Origin: Andrena cerasifolii
Lineage: Eukaryota; Arthropoda; Insecta; Hymenoptera; Andrenidae
Direction of reading: 5' to 3'
Assembly: GCF_050908995.1 (NCBI RefSeq)
Contig: NC_135118.1
Coordinates: 806,001 to 870,000 of the forward strand
DNA: 64,000 nt
The notes under the pieces were generated by a model, which ran no database searches, had not been told where the DNA came from, and worked only from the letters and a program-made list of their open reading frames with translations. This document shows positions 45,446-52,912 of this stretch, in pieces (within the stretch, counting starts at the first letter, position 1; each line of letters begins with the position of its first letter). A program made the position numbers and the translations under genes.

Positions 45446-45712
45446 ATGCTTCTGATCCTGTCGGATAATTGTGATATTCGAGACCAAACCGCTGAGCAGC
45501 TGAAATATATATCAAAGATTATTCTACTGCGAGAGTTTGGCAGACACATCGATCAGTTGTGGGACAGACTCCCCGAGCATATAAAAGTCGATTCTGAGGT
45601 TCAGCAGTATCGTCGGTGCTTGGAACATTATAATCGCCCTTGGCAGCGAACGCATATCGACGGTCCAGCACCATTGATTAAAAACTGCAGCGAATGTCGT
45701 CGAAGAGAGTAA
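45446..45712 (+). CDS. Small conserved Polinton protein (88 aa)
   Basis: Starts MLLILSDNCDIRD; an upstream ATG in frame at 45395 is not conserved in copy B and is not chosen. Ends IKNCSECRRRE and overlaps the PLA2 start by 19 bases. It opens the rightward morphogenesis block. Function unknown. Confidence 0.62.
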   Translation: MLLILSDNCDIRDQTAEQLKYISKIILLREFGRHIDQLWDRLPEHIKVDSEVQQYRRCLEHYNRPWQRTHIDGPAPLIKNCSECRRRE

Positions 45713-46410
45713 AGAAAGGTTGTGGTCTGTTAAATCGGGCGATAAACGCGTTACCTATCGAATTACATATTCCGGGATATCAGTTTTGTGGTCCAGGAAC
45801 TCATCTGGCAAAACGATTGGCTAGAGGCGATCGAGGCATCAATCCGTTGGACGCAGCGTGTCGCGAACACGATATTGCATATTCGCGTAGCAACGACCTC
45901 GGTGAAAGGCACACGGCAGATAAGGTTCTCGCTGACAAAGCGCGAAAACGCATCGTTGCGCGAGACTCGACTCTGGGTGAAAGAGGTGCTGCTACAGCTG
46001 TTTGGGCAGCTATGAAAGCTAAGACGAAAATCGGAATGGGGATGATTTTCAGTCCCCGCAAAAGGACTGTAAGGAGAGCATCGCAAAAGCGGATACTTCC
46101 GGTGGCAAAACGAGGTGGCGTATTACCACTTCTCCCGCTGCTAGGTGTTCTCGGATCATTAGCCGGTGGAGCAGCGGGGATCGCCAAGGCGGTAAACGAT
46201 AATAAGGCGGCGCAACATCAGCTGCAGGAAATGCAGCGTCATAATCGCACCATGGAAGGTCGCGGACTTTATCTCGCACCATACAAGCGCGGACAGGGAA
46301 TATCGAAACAAAAAAAAAAACGCCGAAAAGACAATAAAAATGCCCGAGGGCGTAACTACAGATGCGCAATTGGGGGAGTTGGCAAAACGTATGCGTATTC
46401 CATTTTTTAG
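45694..46410 (+). CDS. Parvovirus-type phospholipase A2 protein
   Basis: 238 codons as read. Calcium loop YQFCGPGT (29-36) and catalytic CREHD (56-60) are intact. A Lys/Arg-rich stretch and a Gly/Ala-rich hydrophobic segment (LLPLLGVLGSLAGGAAG) suggest membrane contact. The C-terminal 30 or so residues after an A-run (46311-46320) overlap the protease gene in another frame and are probably the product of a length change in that run; the natural end is likely near 46340. Parvovirus VP1 PLA2 breaches endosomes; virion entry use here is inference. Confidence 0.82.
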   Translation: MSSKRVKKGCGLLNRAINALPIELHIPGYQFCGPGTHLAKRLARGDRGINPLDAACREHDIAYSRSNDLGERHTADKVLADKARKRIVARDSTLGERGAATAVWAAMKAKTKIGMGMIFSPRKRTVRRASQKRILPVAKRGGVLPLLPLLGVLGSLAGGAAGIAKAVNDNKAAQHQLQEMQRHNRTMEGRGLYLAPYKRGQGISKQKKKRRKDNKNARGRNYRCAIGGVGKTYAYSIF

Positions 46411-46717
46411 AGGTGTTTTTATGCGCAATGCACTACCTGTTGGAGGAGTACGCCGAAACGAGAGCGGTATCGTGAATTTGGATAATGTCGAGGGACCGGG
46501 GACTCATTGGGTGGCGTATGCGAAGAGGGGGCGTCGAGCTGTATACTTCGACAGCTTTGGCAATCTTCGGCCGCCTAAGGAATTGGTACAATATCTGGAT
46601 AAAGATGTCGTGAAAATCGAATACAATCACGCGCCTTATCAGGAGTACAATCAGAGCAATTGTGGTCAACTATGTCTACGCTTTCTACAAACGATTGGTC
46701 GCAAATTTAAGGATTGA
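46340..46717 (+). CDS. Adenain-like cysteine protease (Ulp1 fold)
   Basis: 125 residues. Catalytic set visible: His56 (GTHWVAY), Asp71 (VYFDSFG), Gln105 and Cys108 (QSNCGQLCLRFL). This matches the adenovirus-type maturation proteases of Polintons, which cut capsid precursors. Present only in copy C, as copy B lost it by deletion. Follows PLA2 and precedes the penton gene by 48 bp. Confidence 0.9.
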   Translation: MPEGVTTDAQLGELAKRMRIPFFRGVFMRNALPVGGVRRNESGIVNLDNVEGPGTHWVAYAKRGRRAVYFDSFGNLRPPKELVQYLDKDVVKIEYNHAPYQEYNQSNCGQLCLRFLQTIGRKFKD

Positions 46718-46765
46718 TTTCTCACCACTTTGATTCAGTACGAGTCCAGTCGTACAGCTTGGAAT

Positions 46766-47536
46766 ATGTCGTTAACATTCACTCTAACCGGCAAGAGTAG
46801 CACCCTCGCGGTGAGCTACTTTCCACCCATAGATTTGAGCGATGATGATTACGAGCTTGGTCTAACAACCCTTGAAACTTACCATACAATACCCAACATC
46901 GACTCCAGCAACGATAAATTCTACTTCACCACAAACTATGAGACCAACAGCAGCGTCGACACCAGCCATGAATACATTACGATTCCCCACGGTTCATACG
47001 AATTAGACGCCATTGCCAAGTATTTGAAACAGCGATTACTCGAGCGATATCCTCAAAAACTCGATGGCACCAATGCCAACGATGGTAGCGACAGCGATGA
47101 GTATCCTATAGTGTTGCGTCCCAACAACAACACCATGAAAAGTGAGCTGTACTGCTGGTTCATTGTAGACTTTACAAAGCCCAATAACATTGGATCGTTA
47201 CTGGGATTCTCGACGAATCGCGTATTAGAACCGGAACAGTGGCACGAATCGGACGATCCGATTAATATCATGAATGTGAACATTATTCGCGTAGAATGTA
47301 GCGTGACCGCTGGCGCGTACAGCAATGGGAAGCGCGTACATACCATACATGAATTTTCTCCCAGAGTACCGCCGGGATATAAGATATCGGAAACGCCCGC
47401 GCAGATCATTTACCTTCCAATCACCGCCCAGGTCATTTCGGATCCAACGATACGCGTTGTGGATCAAGACGGACGGTTGCTTGATTTTCGAGGTGAAGAG
47501 ATTACCATCAGACTGCACGTACGACGACGTCGATGA
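46766..47536 (+). CDS. Penton-like minor capsid protein
   Basis: Start chosen at MSLTFTLTGKSS (an upstream ATG at 46730 is in frame but lies in poorly constrained sequence). 256 residues, rich in beta-type sequence: DLSDDDYELGLTTLETYHTIPNI near the start, LGFSTNRVL in the middle, and a basic LHVRRRR end. Such single jelly-roll proteins occupy capsid vertices in Polintons and related viruses; assignment is from position between protease and capsid genes and sequence character. Confidence 0.7.
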   Translation: MSLTFTLTGKSSTLAVSYFPPIDLSDDDYELGLTTLETYHTIPNIDSSNDKFYFTTNYETNSSVDTSHEYITIPHGSYELDAIAKYLKQRLLERYPQKLDGTNANDGSDSDEYPIVLRPNNNTMKSELYCWFIVDFTKPNNIGSLLGFSTNRVLEPEQWHESDDPINIMNVNIIRVECSVTAGAYSNGKRVHTIHEFSPRVPPGYKISETPAQIIYLPITAQVISDPTIRVVDQDGRLLDFRGEEITIRLHVRRRR

Positions 47537-47739
47537 TAATACATGTGGTGCGGTCGAATGAGATCCTTGTGTTGAACGACTCCAGAAACACGTTTCTTCC
47601 AAACGAAATTGTTTACAACAACAACAACAACAAGAACAACAATAACAACTGCAACAGCTCTGATTACGCTAAAAAGAAGAGGCTCAGTGCTGCGAACATT
47701 GCATTTTTGAAATCGCTGGGATTCATTGTACGCAATTAA
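47533..47739 (+). CDS. Small Asn-rich protein between penton and capsid genes
   Basis: 68 codons, overlapping the penton stop by 4 bases (ATGA-type junction). Central Asn tract encoded by aac repeats and a KKKR stretch. It ends just before the capsid ATG. Function unknown. Confidence 0.5.
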   Translation: MIIHVVRSNEILVLNDSRNTFLPNEIVYNNNNNKNNNNNCNSSDYAKKKRLSAANIAFLKSLGFIVRN

Positions 47740-47747
47740 GTTGAAAA

Positions 47748-48957
47748 ATGACCGACATTCTAAGCATTGGCGCGAAGCCGAGTTTGATGATCGCATCGTC
47801 AAGCTTGAGACTCACACATACAACCCTTACGTCAACACGACGTTTGGTTACAGCGATGAGATAAGAATACCTATACAGCAACAGGATTTATACACATTAC
47901 CGTGTGAAAGTTTCCTCTCCTGGAGGGGAAATTGACGATAAATAAGCCGAATGATGTATCAACGGTGATGTTGGGAAATAATTGCATGGCATTCATATTT
48001 GATGAGATTCGATACGAACTGAATGGTGTGGAGATTGATCGCAACAGAAACGTTGGAATAACTAGCAGGCTTAAAAACTATGTATCGATGACATCTGATG
48101 AAGACAAAAATATGGAGAATGCGGGATGGGGCTTGAAACGGCACGATGAGCTAATAGTGAAAAATCATTTCAATTTTTGCATCCCGCTCAAATATTTGTT
48201 GGGATTTTGCGAGGACTACAAACGCATGGTTATTAATGCACGTCACGAATTGATTTTAATACGATCGCGCAACGATAACAATTCTCTAATAGGATCGCCG
48301 ACGTTGGAACCAGAAATTGAATTACTTAAAGTGCAATGGCGGATGCCTCACGTGACGCTGAACGACGTTAATAAGCTGTCGTTGCTACATGCTTTGGAAA
48401 GTGGACAAAACCTGAGCATTAGTTTTCGCTCGTGGGATGTGTACGAGTATCCTCTCTTATAGAGCACGACCAAGCATTCGTGGGCCGTGAAGGCAGCTGC
48501 ACAGTTGGAGAAGCCGCGATACATTATCTTTGCTCTACAGACTGCTCGAAAGAATGTGATGACTGAAGATGTTACTCGATTTGACCACTGCAAATTGACC
48601 AATGTAAAACTTTTTCTCAACTCGGAATTTTACCCGTACGATGACATGAACTTGGACTTTGACAAGAATAGGCACGCCATCTTATTTAACATGTATACGC
48701 ATTTTCGTAAATCGTATTACGGACATAGTTGCAACGAGGCATTATTCACCGTAGCCCAATTTTTGCAATTTGGCCCCCTCGTGGTGATTGATTGCTCGCG
48801 ACAAAATGAGTCGATCAAGAATAGCACCGTGGACGTGCGCATAGAATTTGATTGTAAAGAAAACGTACCTGCAAATACTACGGCCTACTGTTTGATTCTG
48901 CACGATCGGGTGGTTGAATACAATCCGCTGACAAATGTGGTGCGCAAAATCAATTAA
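47748..48957 (+). pseudogene. Polinton major capsid protein gene, broken
   Basis: The gene begins MTDILSIG. Frame changes occur near 47783 and near 47920, and a TAG at 48460-48462 precedes STTKHSWAV; the last part reads to NPLTNVVRKIN. Conserved blocks include NTTFGYSDEIRIPIQQQDLY, FDEIRYELNGVEIDRNRN, WRMPHVTL and FDHCKLTNVKLFLN. It is the predicted double jelly-roll shell protein. All three lesions are shared with copy B. The element as it stands cannot make a full capsid protein. Confidence 0.8.
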
Positions 48958-49094
48958 ATTACTGCGCTACTTGCCCTCCCTCTCCTGTACCAAATTCGTA
49001 CAAAATTTCATCGTGAAAATCGAGATGCTTTACGAGAAAGACAACATTCTCCAGTCTGTCTTGGAAGCGAACGGACCTCTAAATTGTATCGATA

Positions 49095-49622
49095 ATGGTC
49101 GTACAAACATTCGTTGACCTGCAAGGGTTCATCGTCGATGGAAGATTTGTCGCGAAGGAAGTGGCTATCCTACGAAAGGGAACAATTCTCTCGCACTATA
49201 TTTTTGGGAGTTCGATGCCACAATATCTTCTTACAAAATCCGACAAATCGAGCATCCGGTGGTTGGTGGCAAAACATCATGGACTACGTTGGGAAGATGG
49301 AGACGTTCCGTACAGTATGGCTAAACAGCTAATTATAAAAGCTGTAGCCGATGCGATCGACGAGGAAGATGACACACCCCATGTCGTATACGTTAAAGGG
49401 CTGCAGAAACGCGATTGGCTCATGGATTTCCTCGATGAAAATACGAGAGGGGACGTGATCATCGAGACGCTAGACATTGACTACGAGGATATCAAATCCC
49501 TAAATAAGCTAAACGTAGTTAATACTCTGCGATGTGGCAGACACGCAAAACACTGTGCCATGCAAAATGTATTTAAAATATTCAACTGGTGGTCTAAACG
49601 CCAGAGGGAAATACACAAATAA
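49095..49622 (+). CDS. Conserved Polinton protein of 175 residues
   Basis: Intact. MVVQTFVDLQGFIVDGRF start, MPQYLLTKSDKSSIRWLVAKHHG middle, a Cys/His patch (CGRHAKHCAMQ) and an aromatic end (FKIFNWWSK). A short frame at 48935-49117 overlaps the preceding capsid gene end and this start. Kept in all three copies next to the capsid gene, so probably a virion or DNA-processing protein; an RNase H-like fold is possible but unproven. Confidence 0.7.
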   Translation: MVVQTFVDLQGFIVDGRFVAKEVAILRKGTILSHYIFGSSMPQYLLTKSDKSSIRWLVAKHHGLRWEDGDVPYSMAKQLIIKAVADAIDEEDDTPHVVYVKGLQKRDWLMDFLDENTRGDVIIETLDIDYEDIKSLNKLNVVNTLRCGRHAKHCAMQNVFKIFNWWSKRQREIHK

Positions 49623-49744
49623 AATATAATCAATTTTTAATGCATAACTGTTTTTTCTTCACCCTCCTCAACCTCCAACCTTCTGCATGTACGCTAGATT
49701 AAGACGATAGTTGTAATTATGTACAAGTAGTAGTACGATTCATG

Positions 49745-50145
49745 ATCAACGCGGTATGATAGACGTTCGATAGATGTTCAAGTGGTCTGATAGACGTTCG
49801 ATAGATGTTCAAGTGGTCTGATAGACGTTCGATAGATGTTCGGAGTGGTACGATAGATGTTCAAAGTGGTATGATAGACGTTCGATACCCGTTCGATAGA
49901 TGTTCAAAGCGGTACGATAGACGTTCAATACACGTTCAAAGCGGTTCGATACATGTTCGATACCCGTTCGATAGATGTTTAAAGTGGTACGTTATGTGTT
50001 CAAAGTGATTCGATACACGGTTGATATGCGATCAAAGTGATGCGATTCACGTTTGATACATGTTCAATACAAGTTCGATAGATGTTCAGAGTGGTATGAT
50101 AGGTGTTCAAAGTGGTTCGATACATGTTCAATACATGATCAGAGT
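49745..50145 (+). repeat. Copy C minisatellite
   Basis: About 400 bp of imperfect tandem units combining an 11 bp part (atagacgttcg) and a 21 bp part (atagatgttcaaagtggtacg). One frame (49805-50008) is open and reads as repeated SGTIDVQ/SGMIDVR heptads. Confidence 0.88.
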
Positions 50146-50262
50146 GGTATGGTCTAGTCGAATGATGTGCCCAAAGAAGAAGGGAAAGCAGATGCGTGTG
50201 AATAAGGAGAGGACGGTCAGTGAAGAAGAAGATAAGTACATGGAGGAGGATGGTCAGCGAAA

Positions 50263-50728
50263 ATGCAGGTGGCCTGTGATGAAGATGGTGAAGAACAAAG
50301 GCATCCTACTTTGCAAAGCTATGCATTTCTCGATTTCATCATAGGAGGGGGTTTTGACGTGCAAGAGCCAGGAGATGCATCGAGACCAGTTGCATTCAAA
50401 TCGCGAAGGTGTCACATATTGCTTTGCGAGCGTCATTTTTATATAAAAAAAAAAATGGGATTGCACAGAATTGCTCCAGAGTGCGATCCCGCGCAGAGCC
50501 GAGAGAATCCAGAGGTATGTACTTCGCAATATTTTTGACATTTATCACGTTTAACCATTTATACCGAGTGAGATTAAAATCAGACGGTTGTGCCAATATT
50601 ATATATCGTGGGTTTCTATGTTCCAGAACTCGCCACCACCGTCACCCCCGAGGGTACAAGCCGGACCATCGCCGCCGCCATCACCCCCGTCGCCGAGGGT
50701 GTGGTCACCGGATTGGGGCTGGCCGTAG
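50263..50728 (+). CDS. Ser/Pro-rich spliced accessory gene
   Basis: Exon 50263-50514 ends in AGAG before GTATGT; exon 50627-50728 follows a TTCCAG acceptor; the frame is kept and gives about 117 residues. An in-frame alternative first exon may lie at 50162 (MMCPKKKGKQ, with SEEEDKYMEEDG). The first exon contains a Cys/His cluster (RRCHILLCERHFY). The second is SPPPSPP-type. Other frames of exon 2 also stay open as Ala/Val/Thr-rich or Arg/His-rich sequence, so the true frame is uncertain. Unknown family. Confidence 0.45.
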
Positions 50729-51675
50729 CCATCACCGTCGCCGTCGCCGCCACCTTCACCCCCGCTGCAAGTATGTAATACTTTGCATTTTTTTTTTGCG
50801 TTTGATATTTAATATGTTTTGTATAAATATAATATCAATTTTTTGTGTGTTCTAGAATTTATATTTTATGATGAATGCGCGGGTGGTGGAGGATGAGGCA
50901 CCGGCGCTGGCCGAGGAGAATGCGGCGGGCCCCACGAGAGCGGTTAGGCTGCAGCGATCACCATCGCCATCACCATCGCCATCACCACCGCGGTCGCCGC
51001 ACTAGTTTTATTCTTATTCTATATTTTTATATTTATGTTCTTTTTTTCTTTTTTTATTCTATATTTTTTATATTTATATTTATATTCTTTTTTTTTATTT
51101 ATATTTATTATTATTTAATTGTATTTTATATTCTTCTTTTTTTTATATATTCTTTTTTTATATTATATTCTTTTTTTTATATTTATATTTATATTCTATT
51201 ATTTATTATTATATTCTATATTCTATATTCTATTATTTATTATTATATTCTATATTCTATATTATTCCTTCATATTATTCTTTCATATTATTATTTGTAA
51301 CAATATATATATTTCTTAAACATATATTATTTCTCAATTTTATTTACCCGTGTTCCTCCTCCCACGGCCTAATTTTTAAGATTTGTTGACGCTGCATAAT
51401 TCTTATATGTGTGAGCAATTTTATTTTACATAATTCCACTATTTTATTAGATCGAGTTAATAAATATAATAATTTCTATACATATGCAAAGAATTTTATT
51501 TTATTTTTATGCAATAATTCCGCTATTTATAAGAACGAGTTAATAAATACAATAATTTTTTATTTTACAATGGTATTCTAAAGACGCGGTGTCGAGAAAC
51601 GCCGATCTTTCCCGACATCGTTCGAAACAATTTCTGATAAAATTTCTCATAAAAATAAATTATTATACGCCGACG
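50729..51675. other. Copy C right-end spacer: exon-like block, AT-rich DNA, subterminal repeat
   Basis: A short GC-rich exon-like block (50866-51005, after a tgttctag acceptor) reads ARVVEDEAPALAEENAAG to SPSPSPSPPRSPH. AT-rich low-complexity DNA follows to about 51330. Positions 51340-51640 match the outer TIR (accgcctaatttttaag, gctgcataattct, gacatcgttcgaaac). Confidence 0.6.
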
Positions 51676-51764
51676 TTGTGTGTGTGTGTGTGTGTGTGTG
51701 TCACATATGTGACGCTCCGTTGGTTTCGCTATATGTACCATTCGGAAAAGACTAATGTCAGAGA

Positions 51765-51840
51765 CGGCGTTTGGGGGAGTTGGTTAGGCGGCTGACTCGT
51801 ACCGCGGAGGTCTTGGGTTCGAGCCCCGTCGCCCCGAGAA
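51765..51840 (+). repeat. tRNA-like SINE head in right TIR
   Basis: A-box tggttaggcgg (51781-51791) and B-box ggttcgagccc (51816-51826). Same unit as 36041-36116. Confidence 0.5.
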
Positions 51841-51878
51841 GTTTTTTCATTTATATTAATATCATAAAATTAATATTT

Positions 51879-51961
51879 CCTTCCTTACCGACAGTCTGTT
51901 GTACCACGCTCCAGAGTAGCACCTTCCTTACCGACAGTCTGTACCACGCTCCAGAGTAGCG
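51879..51961. repeat. 40 bp minisatellite, two units
   Basis: Inverse of the units at 35887-36004; the first unit has a 3 base insertion (gtctgttgtacc). Confidence 0.85.
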
Positions 51962-52058
51962 TACCTTCACCCCGCGGTTCCTCCTCCTCCTCCTCGATGA
52001 TACCCCCCACCACTCCGCCATCTCTATGACGTCATCCGCCGACAAAAAAAAACAAATT

Positions 52059-52110
52059 TTCAAATTTGAGTTTCAAGGTCATGATCATGACCTTGAAACT
52101 CAAATTTGAA
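52059..52110. repeat. 52 bp perfect palindrome near the right terminus
   Basis: Exact self-complement centred between 52084 and 52085 (core aaggtcatgatcatgacctt). It lies 25 bp inside the element end. The left end has an imperfect version. Confidence 0.9.
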
Positions 52111-52148
52111 TTAGAATCCCCATTGTCCTACTACTCTTGGTTGCTGAT

Positions 52149-52912
52149 ACATACACCCACCCCCCAATTCTCTCCTAAAATATTAATAGGTACTCCATTA
52201 TTGTACGTATGTATACGTAATATATGAAATGCATTACATACATATTATTTGCCATGATAATTACTTTAATATCTGGGTTCAATATGTTCGTGCGTAATAG
52301 ACACCTGGTTCCTTTTGTCTGATAATGATCATGCAGAGGGCCAATCTGCATCCTCCTCGAACGATTTCCTTACAGGGGACACTAGATAGCAAATAATAAC
52401 AGAGGTGGATTATGTACTTCGCCCACACTTAATATGTACATTTGTCAATTGGAATGATGTTTGCTCTTCGTACCAATGTTCAGATTCTTCCATCCCTTCC
52501 ATAGTTCACCGCGTTTGCCATTTTTCTCTTTTCAGGCCCTGATTCCAAATCATTGCGAAAAATGCCTCATGCTGTAAACAAGTTATGTAGTATTAATTCT
52601 TACTGCCAAAAGCAAAACAGACCGTCATACATGCTTAAGAAATGAAACTTATCTTTTTTCCGAATTGGTGACCAGGCCGTTTCTTTGCAGATCCTTTGAC
52701 GTTGACCCTGTCCTTTCCCACTTGAATGCTGCGATGTTCAAGCGCCGTAAATCTTCCCAGCGGCCTGATAATCTTGAATCCTTGTAGCCCTGACTTCTGT
52801 TCGAATCCTGTAAAAAACCGATTTTTTTTTTCATTTAGTCAGCAATACATACATACTTAAGAGCATCTTGTAAATGAATCAAAGTCTATTTCACAGCTTA
52901 CCTTCGATGATT
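52149..52912. other. 3' flank of the Tigger transposase, no gene
   Basis: Non-coding apart from a 61-codon minus-strand frame (52649-52834) of no recognised family. A second copy lies inverted at 55292-56050. Confidence 0.5.

Larger units (their letters stand above)
35692..52135 (+). mobile_element. Polinton copy C, near full length (16.4 kb)
   Basis: Both ends read inward from AGTAGTA and share about 450-500 bp of inverted sequence, including an AT-rich palindrome, a 40 bp minisatellite, a tRNA-like unit and a CA/TG run. Internally it carries the expected Polinton set: PolB, integrase, ATPase, cysteine protease, penton and capsid genes, together with DUF8207 and PLA2 genes. Length fits the 15-20 kb usual for Polintons. 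Damage seen: one stop in PolB, one in the small coiled-coil gene, and frameshifts plus a stop in the capsid gene. Flanking six bases (attttg and cttggt) do not match. Confidence 0.87.
51676..52135 (+). repeat. Copy C right terminal inverted repeat
   Basis: Inverted counterpart of 35692-36196: TG run (51676-51701), tRNA-like unit, two 40 bp units, tgacgtcat region, palindrome, and the end cattgtcctactact. The ends differ slightly from the left TIR, so they have had time to diverge. Confidence 0.85.

Noticed and set aside
51765..51840. Functional tRNA gene
   Set aside because: A and B boxes are present but the anticodon and acceptor stems do not pair convincingly, and it is duplicated with the TIR.
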